Assembly: GCF_040718835.1 (NCBI RefSeq)
Contig: NZ_JBFEFG010000274.1
Span: 372,001-436,000, forward strand
Reading direction: 5' to 3'
DNA length: 64,000 nt
From: Bremerella sp. JC817
GTDB taxonomy: Bacteria > Planctomycetota > Planctomycetia > Pirellulales > Pirellulaceae
Made by a program: the position numbers and the translations under genes. Shown here in pieces: positions 9,746 through 18,621 of this stretch. A model generated the notes under the pieces. It saw only the letters and a program-made list of their open reading frames with translations, was not told where the DNA came from and searched no databases. The first letter of the stretch is position 1, and each line of letters begins with the position of its first letter.

Positions 9746-10351
9746 TTATTCGCCGTCATCGAGGCGAACGCCTTCGCCGACCATTTTGACGACTTGCTCT
9801 TCGCCTCGATAAACCCACGCTTCCAGATCGTTGCCATACTTCGACTCGATCTGGTCGCCAATCTCGTTCACCGAGGCAAGCGCGGCCTCGAAGGCTTCTT
9901 CCGTCTGGGCGTCAGCGGGCTGGAAACACTTGGCCTGACGATCTTCTTCGTCGAACTGAGCGGTCCAAGGCTCGAACACGAGGTTGACCTGATGGTTCGG
10001 TGCGTCGGGATCGTACGCTTCTTTTTCTTCCTTCGTCGCTGTGCGGCCACCAAAGTCTGGCACCGGACTTCGAATGGCAGTCCACGCCATCTCTCCGTTG
10101 GGCGAGAAGCGAATGACAATCATCCCAGGCGTCCACTCGACGCACCAATAGACGTCGTTGTCGAGCAGGACGTAGCTGTATCGAGCCAGCATGTGCAGGA
10201 TGGCGGCCGGCCCTTGCATGTAGTCTTCGGCCGACAGAGGCTGCATGGTGTCAATCGCACGGCGCAGATAGTCGGCGTCGTCGTCTGCAACCGGGGCGGT
10301 GAACATGGCCGGAGCCTTCTTTTTCTGCTCGACCAGAATGATGTACCGCAT
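9746..10351 (-). CDS. Hypothetical cytoplasmic protein, acidic
   Basis: A 201-residue protein I do not recognise. It begins MRYIILVEQKKKAPAMF, a phrase reminiscent of YCII/DGPF-type small proteins, but the rest has no motif I can name. It is acidic, lacks a signal peptide and membrane segments, and has a central aromatic-rich stretch (DNDVYWCVEWTPGMIVIRF). The start at 10351 removes 30 arginine-rich residues that would otherwise precede it. It converges on the MoxR gene with only 3 bases between stop codons, so the two transcripts may overlap. Confidence 0.7.
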   Translation of the reverse strand: MRYIILVEQKKKAPAMFTAPVADDDADYLRRAIDTMQPLSAEDYMQGPAAILHMLARYSYVLLDNDVYWCVEWTPGMIVIRFSPNGEMAWTAIRSPVPDFGGRTATKEEKEAYDPDAPNHQVNLVFEPWTAQFDEEDRQAKCFQPADAQTEEAFEAALASVNEIGDQIESKYGNDLEAWVYRGEEQVVKMVGEGVRLDDGE

Positions 10352-10608
10352 GGGAAACTCTCGATTAGCGAACGAAGGTGTCTGGAAGCCCCGCATTTTA
10401 TGAAAACGTCGTTCGATCCGCGAGAACCCGCACTGCCACAACGATTGTCGCCGGCTGGAAGCGTGTTAGGGCAAACTCGATACCATCGCTTCGGGCTATC
10501 GGGCGAAGCGAATTCCGCTAAGGATTAAAGCCGCGAACTCTCTGAAAAACATGTATTTTCTTACCAAAGCTTCCGTCTGGATTTACCGATTATCAAAACC
10601 AAGAGAGG

Positions 10609-10637
10609 TTGCATTTCGCAATCTGGCAAGGTAATAT
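10609..10637 (+). promoter_or_regulatory. Candidate sigma-70-type promoter
   Basis: TTGCAT at 10609-10614 and TAATAT at 10632-10637 are separated by exactly 17 bases, 45 bases before the ATG at 10683. It is the best consensus match in this gap. Confidence 0.5.
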
Positions 10638-10682
10638 TTGCTTCAACTTGACTCTGTTTTCGTTCGCAAGAAACGGTCTTTG

Positions 10683-11093
10683 ATGTCCTCCCAGCACACT
10701 CAGGACGATTCGGCTCAGCCAAGCCCGGCACGGGTTTTGGCGGGTGCGTCGCGTCGCTGGCGAGCATTTGAAGCAAATCTCTCGAACAACATCACGCCGT
10801 TCCGGGCGTTTCTCGTTGTCTTTTATGCTCTGTGGGTTGTGGGCGGTTTGTTGCAAACCGACTTTGGCCGCACGGGCAAACCGACCAGTCCACATGCTCA
10901 AGACTGTGGACAGGCCGAGGTATCTGAGTTTGAAGCCGAAGGCAAAATCGAACTCCAGGTGTTTGCATTGTCCCCAACGTGGGGCATGCCAAGCTACGAA
11001 CTAACGGCAATTCCGGTCATCGATGACCGTCAGCCTGTTAATTCGATTCAGCTCCACACCGTTTCTTTCCTGCGTGGGCCGCCGGCTGTCTAA
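10683..11093 (+). CDS. Hypothetical small membrane protein
   Basis: A 136-residue protein of unknown function. A charged N-terminus is followed by one clear hydrophobic helix (FRAFLVVFYALWVVGGLLQ, about residues 41-60) and then a polar domain containing two Cys. A candidate promoter lies 45 bases upstream, which supports expression. There is no recognisable domain; codon use looks less biased than in neighbouring genes, so a spurious frame is possible. An in-frame start further upstream (10638, non-ATG) would add 15 residues. It lies before the sbtA-like gene but 232 bases separate them. Confidence 0.5.
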   Translation: MSSQHTQDDSAQPSPARVLAGASRRWRAFEANLSNNITPFRAFLVVFYALWVVGGLLQTDFGRTGKPTSPHAQDCGQAEVSEFEAEGKIELQVFALSPTWGMPSYELTAIPVIDDRQPVNSIQLHTVSFLRGPPAV

Positions 11094-11325
11094 TTACACC
11101 GGTTCTCTACACCCATCTTGCCCATCAATTGTCTTAAGCATCGCGGTTTACACGCCTAGCTCGCTCGAACGCATAGCGTAGCCTCCATCTACTGTATGCA
11201 TTCCTGCGTTGTGGGTCACCGCTTACACCCTCCCACTGCTGTACAAGACTTCAAGAGTGTTCCTACGGGAGTGCTCTGCATGAAGCGCCAAAGTCCAACC
11301 CATTTATCAACTTAACAGGTGTAGC

Positions 11326-13152
11326 ATGCGCAAGCTTTTTCAAGCAGACGCATCCGGTGCGCCCCGACTGTTTTCGATGCGAAACATGGTCGGCGCGGCG
11401 CTGATTGGTGCGGTGGTCATGATGACCACGGCCGCGACGGATTATGCGTTTGGTCAACACGAAAACAATGGGCCGAGCCCGATTATTGTCGGCCAGTCGT
11501 TGCAGCCTAAAGACTCCAAAGTGGAAGTCGCGGCTCCGAAGGCAGACAAGAAGGGAAAGTCCGACGACCTGAAGACGCGTCCCATTGGCAGCCGTGTATT
11601 CAAGGCGATCGTCGAAGTGGCCCATCCCGACGAACTGAAGCCCGGTGAAGCGGTTGACGTTTCGCTGGCGACCCTCCATGGCGGCGGTGCCCATTCGGAA
11701 ACGATCCTGAAACACGTCTTCGTTCATTCGGTCGAGCGTGTCCCGGGCAGCGAGAACCAGACGCCCCCACCTGAAGAAGCCGAAGACGCTCCGGTGGTGG
11801 TCGAGCATGGACACGAACAACCAGAAGTTTTTCCGACGCGCGTCGTCGGACTGCTCGTCAACGGCGGGCAGTTAGAAAAGATTCGCCTGGCAGAAGCGCA
11901 CGGCATTCTGCGGCTTTCGATTCATCACGAAGCAGCGCACGCTGGCATGCTGGCCTCGGTGATGAACAACTTTGTTACCAACTTGTTCCAGCCTTTGTTG
12001 CTGTTCTTCTTCATGGGTTTCGCGATTCCACTGCTTCGCGTTCCCTTCGAGTTTCCTAAGGCTCTGTACCAGAGCTTAACGATATACCTGCTGGTCGCAA
12101 TCGGCTGGCATGGTGGCGAACTGATGGCTGAATTGCCATCATCGGAACTGGCGGTCGCCGGCGGGTTGGCCGCAGTGGGGTTCATCGTGAATGGTATCAT
12201 CGGGTTGTGCGCGACGTGGATGTTGCGGACTTTCACCCCGATGCGCCGGATCGATGCGGTGACCGTCGGTTCCTATTATGGATCAGACTCGGCAGGTACC
12301 TTTGTGACCTGCCTGGGCATCCTGGCAACATTGAATTTGTTGCACGACAGCTATATGCCGGTCATGTTGGCCGTCATGGAAATTCCAGGCTGTCTGGTTG
12401 GTTTGTTCCTCGTTTCGCGTCTGCGTCGAAGCGGTATGGACAAACTTGGTAACATGCCGGACGAGCCGGGCTACATGGGCGACGCTCATGCCATGACCGT
12501 GACTTCGCCGGCTGCTGAAGACGTTTCGGAAAACGCCGAAACGCACGAGCATCACGGTGAACCGGTCGCCAAGAGCGTCGGTGCTGCCGTTGCTCCAGCT
12601 CATAAGAGCGCCTTGAACTTGAAGCTTCTGCACGAAGTCTTCCTCAACCCAGGCTTGTACATGTTGTTTGGCGGTATCATCGTCGGCTTCATCAGCGGTC
12701 GCCAGGCGATCGTTGACCCGCATGTGGTCGAAGGCCCGAACAACTTGTTCCTGGTGCTGTTCAAAGGTGCCTTGTGCTTGTTCCTGTTGGAAATGGGTAT
12801 CACCGCTTGCCAGCGTCTGAGCGATCTCAAGACGGCCGGCTTCGGTTTCATCCTGTTCGGCGTGCTGGCCCCAGTGCTGTTCGCCACGTTCGGGATGGTT
12901 GCCTTGCACGGTTACAGCATGGTTCTGGGTCACGCGTTTGAGCCTGGTACGTATGCTTTGTTTGCAGTGCTGTGCGGTGCTGCTTCTTATATTGCGGTTC
13001 CCGCGGTTCAACGAATTGCGATTCCAGAAGCCAGCCCTACGTTGCCACTTGCGGCTTCGCTCGGTCTGACCTTCACCTGGAACGTGACCCTTGGCATTCC
13101 GATCTACATCGAAATCGCCCAGCACATCATCCAGTGGTTCCCGATCGCCTAG
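11326..13152 (+). CDS. sbtA: SbtA-family sodium-dependent bicarbonate permease with long N-terminal extension
   Basis: A 608-residue membrane protein of the SbtA family, which imports bicarbonate together with sodium. The two-fold repeat of about five helices each is visible from residue 210 on; family landmarks are GSYYGSDSAGTFVT and MLAVMEIPGCLVGLFLV in the first half and GAASYIAVPAVQR in the second. Unlike cyanobacterial SbtA (about 370 residues) it has an extra N-terminal helix and a polar domain of about 170 residues (40-210), and a His/Glu-rich loop (ENAETHEHHGEP) between the halves. AGGTG lies upstream of the ATG. The next gene encodes the matching PII-like SbtB, so regulation by nucleotide sensing is likely. 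Confidence 0.85.
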   Translation: MRKLFQADASGAPRLFSMRNMVGAALIGAVVMMTTAATDYAFGQHENNGPSPIIVGQSLQPKDSKVEVAAPKADKKGKSDDLKTRPIGSRVFKAIVEVAHPDELKPGEAVDVSLATLHGGGAHSETILKHVFVHSVERVPGSENQTPPPEEAEDAPVVVEHGHEQPEVFPTRVVGLLVNGGQLEKIRLAEAHGILRLSIHHEAAHAGMLASVMNNFVTNLFQPLLLFFFMGFAIPLLRVPFEFPKALYQSLTIYLLVAIGWHGGELMAELPSSELAVAGGLAAVGFIVNGIIGLCATWMLRTFTPMRRIDAVTVGSYYGSDSAGTFVTCLGILATLNLLHDSYMPVMLAVMEIPGCLVGLFLVSRLRRSGMDKLGNMPDEPGYMGDAHAMTVTSPAAEDVSENAETHEHHGEPVAKSVGAAVAPAHKSALNLKLLHEVFLNPGLYMLFGGIIVGFISGRQAIVDPHVVEGPNNLFLVLFKGALCLFLLEMGITACQRLSDLKTAGFGFILFGVLAPVLFATFGMVALHGYSMVLGHAFEPGTYALFAVLCGAASYIAVPAVQRIAIPEASPTLPLAASLGLTFTWNVTLGIPIYIEIAQHIIQWFPIA

Positions 13153-13210
13153 TTCGGCCCACGGAAGATTCGCAACGAATTAACTGCAGACATAACAAGG
13201 AACCATATCG

Positions 13211-13540
13211 ATGATTACGACCAAAGTTGCGCGGCGCATTACGATTGTGCACGACGCCGCGCTGAAAGAATTGATCTTCGATCAGATCGAAGTGTTAGGC
13301 GCTGCGTGCTACCACTACCTGGAAGTCGAAGGCAAAGGCCGACATGCCGTGACAGGCGATCCGTACAACGGCGGAAGACTGCTCCGCGTCGAGATCGTGA
13401 CCACGCAGGCCATCGGTGCCAAGATTCTGGACTGGATTCATGCGGCTCAGTTTGCCCAGTTGAATCAATACGCGTTGTTCGCTTTTGCTGACAACGTGGA
13501 AGTCGATGAACGTGATCAAGCGATCACGCAGACAATTTAA
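13211..13540 (+). CDS. sbtB: PII-like regulator SbtB
   Basis: A 109-residue protein with the ferredoxin-like beta-alpha-beta pattern of PII proteins. In cyanobacteria SbtB binds adenyl nucleotides, including cAMP, and inhibits SbtA. The sequence has the expected short first repeat (ITIVHDAALKELIFDQIEVLGAACY), a Gly-rich T-loop-like region (GKGRHAVTGDPYNGG) and a second repeat starting RVEIVTTQ. Length and the position 58 bases after the SbtA-like gene make the pairing convincing. No C-terminal Cys pair of the redox (R-loop) type is present: the end reads RDQAITQTI. It is followed by a strong terminator, so sbtA-sbtB form a two-gene operon. Confidence 0.8.
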   Translation: MITTKVARRITIVHDAALKELIFDQIEVLGAACYHYLEVEGKGRHAVTGDPYNGGRLLRVEIVTTQAIGAKILDWIHAAQFAQLNQYALFAFADNVEVDERDQAITQTI

Positions 13541-13574
13541 GGGGCTACGAACGCCCTGTCATGCGACCTCCCCC

Positions 13575-13613
13575 AAAGCCTGCGTAGAAGCTCGCTTTTA
13601 CGCAGGCTTTTCC
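13575..13613 (+). terminator. Intrinsic terminator of the sbtAB operon
   Basis: A perfect 12-bp stem (13575-13586 with 13599-13610) and 12-base loop ending in a short T run, 35 bases after the sbtB stop. Confidence 0.8.
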
Positions 13614-13705
13614 CTTCGACATGCCGTTGGCCTGAATACCTCCCATTTCTCAGCTCGCCCTGGAATCGACGTCATATTTCCAGGCTCCCCATACAATTCG
13701 CTCAA

Positions 13706-13894
13706 TTAATCCTCGATCAAACAAACTGCCTCCGTCGCGACTCGACACTTCGCCTGAAGCGTCGTTAGGGCTGTGGCTCCAGGCAGCTTGATCACCGAAT
13801 GTGGTGGCCGAACCATGGCCACGCGTACAAACTTTGACCAGCCCGGAATTCGCGAAACTATACCGATCTGTCTGTCATCCAACCCGATAACCAT
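13706..13894 (-). CDS. Possible small protein, 62 residues
   Basis: An open frame beginning MVIGLDDRQIG and ending VATEAVCLIED fills the otherwise empty space between sbtB and the next gene. AGGGA sits about 9 bases before the ATG, and the composition is protein-like rather than arginine- or serine-rich like most shadows. No domain is recognised. It would be divergent from the membrane-protein gene at 13928. I would want conservation evidence before accepting it. Confidence 0.3.
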   Translation of the reverse strand: MVIGLDDRQIGIVSRIPGWSKFVRVAMVRPPHSVIKLPGATALTTLQAKCRVATEAVCLIED

Positions 13895-13927
13895 TAAGCA
13901 ACGTCCCTTACTTAAGGAAATCGGAAA

Positions 13928-14428
13928 ATGACAACGCTCACACTGTCTCATGTGATCATCAGCTTGGTAGCCATCGCGGCCGGACTGGTCGCTTTTTATG
14001 GAATGACGGTGAACCAGCGATATCCTCGCTGGACGGCCGTTTTCCTGGTCACGACGATTTTGACCAGCCTGTCCGGTTTCCTGTTTCCCATCACCAAAGT
14101 CACACCAGGCATCGTGTTTGGTGTGCTCAGTCTGATCGCCTTGTCGCTGGCGACGGTGGCGTTGTATGCGAAACACTTGCGGGGCGGCTGGCGAGCGACG
14201 TACATCGTGACGGCGATTTTTTCGCTGTACTTGAACGTGGTCGTCTTGATTGTCCAGTCGTTTCAGAAGATCCCGGTTTTACATGCCTTCGCTCCAACTC
14301 AGAGCGAACCGGCTTTTATGGCGACACAATTGATTACCCTGGTGGCATTCCTGGGGTTTGGTTACCGGGCAATAGCCCACTTCGCCCAAGAGGCGGCACC
14401 AACGAAATTGAGCAATCGTGCAGCCTGA
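13928..14428 (+). CDS. Small four-helix membrane protein
   Basis: A 166-residue hydrophobic protein with four predicted membrane helices (about residues 8-26, 36-56, 61-80, 89-110, with a weaker fifth near 132-150). TTAAGGAAATC just before the ATG includes a usable AAGGA. I do not recognise a named family by motif; similar small DoxX/SdpI-size membrane proteins exist but no signature residue set is visible. It is followed by a bidirectional terminator shared with the convergent DUF308 gene. Confidence 0.75.
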   Translation: MTTLTLSHVIISLVAIAAGLVAFYGMTVNQRYPRWTAVFLVTTILTSLSGFLFPITKVTPGIVFGVLSLIALSLATVALYAKHLRGGWRATYIVTAIFSLYLNVVVLIVQSFQKIPVLHAFAPTQSEPAFMATQLITLVAFLGFGYRAIAHFAQEAAPTKLSNRAA

Positions 14429-14453
14429 TCGCTCGATTCTCCTAGGTGTCCAC

Positions 14454-14499
14454 AAAAAAACAGCCGCTGCCCCGAGTTCGGGTAGCGGCTGTTTTTTTT
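14454..14499. terminator. Bidirectional intrinsic terminator
   Basis: A 7-A run (14454-14460), a stem CAGCCGCT (14461-14468) with AGCGGCTG (14484-14491), and an 8-T run (14492-14499). It can end transcription from both convergent flanking genes. Confidence 0.92.
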
Positions 14500-14521
14500 A
14501 GTCATGAAGCAATGAAGCGTC

Positions 14522-15109
14522 TTAGGCGTGGGCAGCCTTGTCGGACGAAGCGGCTTCGCTGATCTTGTCTTCGACTTTGTCCAGAATCTGACCGACGGTT
14601 GCCGCAACGCTGATCAAGGCAAACCCGGTGAAGATCAGGTTCACGCCCACCAGCACGCCGATGGCCCACAAGCCCGAGTAAGGCCACTGGGTCAGAATCA
14701 TTGCCCCCAGAACCCAGGTAATCACACCGCTGAGCAGCATCGCCAACCAACCGGTTGCCGGACGGTAGCTGAAGGCGGCGATAATCTTCCAGACGCCTTC
14801 GGCCAGGAAGTAAGCTGCCAGAAAGAACGTCAGGATGGTCAGGCCGAGAATTGGATGCAGCAGGGCTGAGATACCACCCAGCACCGTCACAATGCCCAGG
14901 ATCAGCGGCATCAGCTTGTGCGAGAGACCTTCGGCCTGCAAACCGCTGGCAATCTGAGCGATCCCGGCGATCAGCATCACGGCGCCCACGATGTAAACGA
15001 CAGCCGTGCCGGCGATCAATGGCGAACTGACCGAGATCATTCCCATCAGGACCGTCAAAATGCCCATGATGTAGAGCCAGGTTACGTTTGGATGCTTCTT
15101 TTCAGCCAT
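14522..15109 (-). CDS. DUF308/HdeD-family membrane protein
   Basis: A 195-residue membrane protein with six short helices arranged as repeated hydrophobic hairpins, the pattern of the HdeD/DUF308 family. Typical phrases are GILTVLMGMISVSSPLIAG near the N-terminus and GWLAMLLSGVITWVLGAMIL later. HdeD is linked to acid resistance in enterobacteria; in planctomycetes no role is known, so only a membrane stress-related function can be suggested. GGGGGAAGAAC precedes the ATG. Single gene, ending at the shared bidirectional terminator. Confidence 0.85.
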   Translation of the reverse strand: MAEKKHPNVTWLYIMGILTVLMGMISVSSPLIAGTAVVYIVGAVMLIAGIAQIASGLQAEGLSHKLMPLILGIVTVLGGISALLHPILGLTILTFFLAAYFLAEGVWKIIAAFSYRPATGWLAMLLSGVITWVLGAMILTQWPYSGLWAIGVLVGVNLIFTGFALISVAATVGQILDKVEDKISEAASSDKAAHA

Positions 15110-15512
15110 GATGTTCTTCCCCCAATTTGTGACTGTTTATTGTGTCGATTGTATCGATCGCAACATTGCGAACACAACGAAAGTTTCGACAGATTCATCC
15201 CCGCGACGACCTGCCTGCTTTGTCACCGCCCCCATTTGAATGCGGGCGAGCGACCACGTCAGGCGAGTTTTTTCGGGTATCCACGGAAGCTTAGCACCTA
15301 AAGCGTGACACCGGGGGGAACCTAACCACGAAGGAGCATTCCGGGTTAAGAATTGGCGACGCTGAGCCTTTTGCGCAAAGATGGCCGGCCGCCAACATAC
15401 GCCACTGCTCCCATGGCTGAAAAGAAAGAGCGGTTCCTCTCTGCCCGCTGCGCAAAGCGAGAAAGGAACCGTCTGTTGCCGTCGAATAAATTAGAGACGC
15501 GATACTGGTCGC
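15110..15512. other. Intergenic region of 403 bases
   Basis: Lies between the MCP and DUF308 genes, both on the - strand. It contains a candidate MCP terminator at 15427-15471 and should contain the DUF308 promoter. Bases 15413-15427 repeat the first codons of the DUF308 gene (MAEKK) in the opposite orientation, probably by chance. No gene seen. Confidence 0.5.
15427..15471 (-). terminator. Candidate terminator after chemoreceptor gene
   Basis: CGGTTCCT (15431-15438) pairs with AGGAACCG (15464-15471), with further pairing inside. Read on the - strand it is followed by a CTCTTTCTTTT pyrimidine run. Confidence 0.55.
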
Positions 15513-17681
15513 TTAGACCAGCACCGGCTCTTGCGATGGATGCTCTTCCTCGGCCGAATCGTTCGCTTGTGGCGGCTCGTCGTTTGAGTGCTCTTCGCTA
15601 GGATTCATCTCTTCACGGAGATGCTCGAAGTCAGGCCTGGCAGCTATCGGAACCCGATGGGTGAACAACATGCCGTCCATCTTCTCTTTCATGTTGCATG
15701 CCAGTTCGCTGAGTGACAAACTTGCATCGTAAGTGTTCATGATGCCATGGACCGAGTCTTCCAACAGACTGTCGATCGAGGCCAATTCGCGATTGATGGC
15801 GTCGGTTTCTTCCACCGAGCTATCCATGCTCGCCCGGGCTTCTGTCGAGCGACGCACGACACCTTCCACCTCACTGCAAAGCGAGGCGGCACTTCTTCCT
15901 TGCTGTGCGGTCAACTCGGCCAGTTCGTTGGTCGTGCCCAGCAGGTTTTCGAACAGCGAGACGACTTGCTTGGTCGACTCGGTCGAAATTCGCGTCGTCT
16001 GTTGAATCGCGGCAATTCGCTGCTCAACGGTTTGAATGGCCGACGCCGTCTGATTGGCCAGGTCTTTCACTTCGGTCGCCACCACCGCAAAGCCTTTTCC
16101 CGCTTCACCGGCCCGGCTCGCTTCGATCGTGGCATTCAAGCTAAGCAGATTGGTTTGTTCCGCGATCTGCTTGATGAGTCCCACCACATCACCAATTTCG
16201 GAAGCGGCGGTCACCAACCGATCGAAATTATTCGAATTGTCCGAGACGATCTTCGATGCGGATTGGGTCGCCGACGATACCTCGTTGGCATGCTGTGTCG
16301 CGTTCTCCATCACGTTGACCAAGTTTTGAATCGATGAGGAAGCGTCGGTCAGCGAATCGGTCACCGAACGAATCGACGACGAGGCCTCTTGAATCTTCTC
16401 GAACATCCGAGCGACGTCCTTCGTGATCACTTCGCTGCGATCACGCGACTTGGTCAGATCTCGTTTGATCGACTCTGCTTCGGCGGTCAATTGTTCTCCC
16501 GAAGCAGCCAGCGTTGTCGCACTGCCAGCGCAGATCTTGCCTGCTTCGGTCAAACGTTCGAGCACCTGATTGAAGCTCATCGCGATCTGCCCCAGTTCAT
16601 GGTCACCCTCCGGCAATCGCGTATCGAACGATGCCTTTCCGGTCGCAATATCACGAATGGCGTGAACGAGTTTCTTCGTGCCCGATGCGATCGAATGTGT
16701 CGAGTGGAGCCCCAGACCGATACCTGCCAGCAGCACAGAACCAGAAATCAGGAGCATCGAGAGAAACTTGAAGAATGCTGAATTAGCGATTTCGGAAGCA
16801 CGCGTTTTGATTTGGTTTGCTTGCGCCATCTGAATCGCACGATAGTCACCGAGTCGGGCCGTTTGAACTCTCCACCATTCGGACGGATTAATGTGGAATT
16901 GATCACTGTCGTTCGATGCGACAACGATGCCAGAGATCTCAGCGGCTCGCTGAGCATGTTCCGCTTGGGCGGCGTTGGCCAACATCTCGCGTAGATCGGA
17001 AGAGACCAGCGAATCGAAGTGACGCAAGTGCTCTTCCTGGGCACGCTTGAGTTCAGCGATGGTATGTCGCAACTTCTTGTCGGCCTTCTTACCTCCCAGT
17101 GCCTGAGAGACACGGGCACGTTCAAGGCCGGCGAATTCTTTGGCAAATGCCAGTGACTGGGCAGCGATCAGGATCCGGACCAGTTCGCCATCGGTGACCG
17201 ATTCAGAACACCGAATCGCCTGGTTCAGGTTCTGATTGATGCAGCCGGTGTACGTCGCCAGGATCGGCGGTGCAGGGGACATGGCATTCACGTCAAGCCG
17301 AGCCTTCTTCACGTCGTCGACTGCCTGATTGATCCTCTCCGCATCTTCTGCGGTAATTAGTCTATGCCGCTCACCTAACGCCAAGACGTTGGGCAACTCC
17401 GCGATTACCTTGTCGGTTAGCAGTCGCTGATCTTTCAGTTCGCTTGAGAACGCCGAGCCCTTGCTGGCCAGGAAGCCAGCGCTCATTCCACGTTCCTTTT
17501 GCAATTCGTGCGTCAGGTCGCCCAAGTAATTGGTGACGTCGACAATCTCAGGCGTGCGACTCGCGCTGACATAGGTATCCCAGTTCCCTTTGACCTGCCA
17601 CCAGGCGAAGAGAAACAGCGGCAAAATCGTTACCACCAGCAACAATTGCAACTGCCGTCGAATCGTCATGTTCCATTTCAT
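15513..17681 (-). CDS. Methyl-accepting chemotaxis protein with nitrate/nitrite-sensing-type (NIT) domain
   Basis: A 722-residue transmembrane chemoreceptor. The start at 17681 ([10 protein letters not shown]) is preceded by GAAGGG and gives a first helix at about 8-30. The periplasmic region (about 40-300) resembles the NIT domain: [20 protein letters not shown], then DQRLLTDK. A second helix (about 305-330) leads to a HAMP-like segment ([12 protein letters not shown]...[14 protein letters not shown]) and the cytoplasmic signalling hairpin, whose tip reads [20 protein letters not shown] followed by [15 protein letters not shown]. It signals to CheA/CheW, none of which are encoded in this window. 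The ligand is unproven: NIT domains bind nitrate or nitrite in the studied cases. Confidence 0.92.
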   Translation of the reverse strand: MKWNMTIRRQLQLLLVVTILPLFLFAWWQVKGNWDTYVSASRTPEIVDVTNYLGDLTHELQKERGMSAGFLASKGSAFSSELKDQRLLTDKVIAELPNVLALGERHRLITAEDAERINQAVDDVKKARLDVNAMSPAPPILATYTGCINQNLNQAIRCSESVTDGELVRILIAAQSLAFAKEFAGLERARVSQALGGKKADKKLRHTIAELKRAQEEHLRHFDSLVSSDLREMLANAAQAEHAQRAAEISGIVVASNDSDQFHINPSEWWRVQTARLGDYRAIQMAQANQIKTRASEIANSAFFKFLSMLLISGSVLLAGIGLGLHSTHSIASGTKKLVHAIRDIATGKASFDTRLPEGDHELGQIAMSFNQVLERLTEAGKICAGSATTLAASGEQLTAEAESIKRDLTKSRDRSEVITKDVARMFEKIQEASSSIRSVTDSLTDASSSIQNLVNVMENATQHANEVSSATQSASKIVSDNSNNFDRLVTAASEIGDVVGLIKQIAEQTNLLSLNATIEASRAGEAGKGFAVVATEVKDLANQTASAIQTVEQRIAAIQQTTRISTESTKQVVSLFENLLGTTNELAELTAQQGRSAASLCSEVEGVVRRSTEARASMDSSVEETDAINRELASIDSLLEDSVHGIMNTYDASLSLSELACNMKEKMDGMLFTHRVPIAARPDFEHLREEMNPSEEHSNDEPPQANDSAEEEHPSQEPVLV

Positions 17682-17900
17682 TGAACTGCCCTTCGATGCT
17701 CTAGCAAGAGAAAACCTGCCCAAAGGTAGTTCAACCGGAACCGCCCAACCCCTCCTTCAAGGGCATTTACGCCTTGCCGCATGCCCGACTTCAGGTCGTT
17801 CGGGTTAGGTTGATCGTGTCGTTTTCAAGTGGTCACGATCTGTTCGCGTTCGTGGCCACAACCGTCGAGTCTGGCCGTCTGATGACCATCCACTGCGGGT

Positions 17901-18419
17901 TTACAGACGAATCTTCAATCCCATGTCGGTCTTCATCGCCAACAGCGCTTCGGCATTCCCTTTGGCGTCGTCGACAGGATGGTGCGTGTGCCGCGTGCGG
18001 CGGAGATGTTTGAAGTTCTTAAAGGTATCATTGACCAACCCCTTGTAGAGCGAACCGAGATTGCTGGAGCTAAATCCAAACGGGTTCTTCTGAAGGAAGT
18101 GGTGAAAATACCAATTGATAAATTGCCAGTCGAAGCCATTGTTGTCGGAGATGAACATCACGCGGCCGTCGCTCTCTTGCTTCAGCCAATCGGCAAATTG
18201 CTGCATCACCAAGGCCGGCTCGTCGAAGGACATTGTCTGCTCGCGAGTGAAGCCAGATACGGCTAACGCGTCGGGGATCCACCGATCAGAGATCGGCTTT
18301 AATTGTCCGTAGAATGTTCGCTTCAGACCTGGTTCGACCAGCACGGCCCCGAAGCAAACCATGGAATAATCTCCTGGAATCGGCCCATCCGATTCGACGT
18401 CTACCATGACGTAACTCAT
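17901..18419 (-). CDS. DEDDh 3'-5' exoribonuclease-like protein
   Basis: A 172-residue exonuclease of the RNase T/DnaQ superfamily, close in layout to the small Rv2179c-like exoribonucleases. The acidic metal ligands are visible: D7 and E9 (MVDVESDG), the middle Asp in SDNNGFDWQF, and the final HHPVDDAKGN motif with catalytic His and Asp. It should remove 3' nucleotides from RNA or DNA in the cytoplasm. AGAGGA is placed 6 bases before the ATG. It stands alone between the chemoreceptor and PQQ-propeller genes. Confidence 0.88.
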   Translation of the reverse strand: MSYVMVDVESDGPIPGDYSMVCFGAVLVEPGLKRTFYGQLKPISDRWIPDALAVSGFTREQTMSFDEPALVMQQFADWLKQESDGRVMFISDNNGFDWQFINWYFHHFLQKNPFGFSSSNLGSLYKGLVNDTFKNFKHLRRTRHTHHPVDDAKGNAEALLAMKTDMGLKIRL

Positions 18420-18532
18420 TGCATTCCTCTTTCATGCTTTCTCATATTTCTTTCGATTCATCGTAATGAACGCCGATGCCAAAAGAAATAGTCGCCGTAA
18501 TGCAATCGCGAACATGGGGCAGGGGAGGGCGC

Positions 18533-18572
18533 AAAAAAAGATCGACGACGGGAATCTCTCGTCGTCGATCTT
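18533..18572 (-). terminator. Intrinsic terminator after PQQ-propeller gene
   Basis: A perfect 13-bp stem (18538-18550 with 18560-18572) preceded on the + strand by seven As, which is a T tract on the - strand. It lies 50 bases after the PQQ-propeller stop. Confidence 0.9.
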
Positions 18573-18621
18573 CGTGGGCAATTTCAAGCGTTTGCCGGAT
18601 GTCAGCTTCGACCTCTAAGCC

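Noticed and set aside
15413..15427. Partial inverted copy of the DUF308 start codons
   Set aside because: Only 15 bases match; chance is likely in a 400-base gap.
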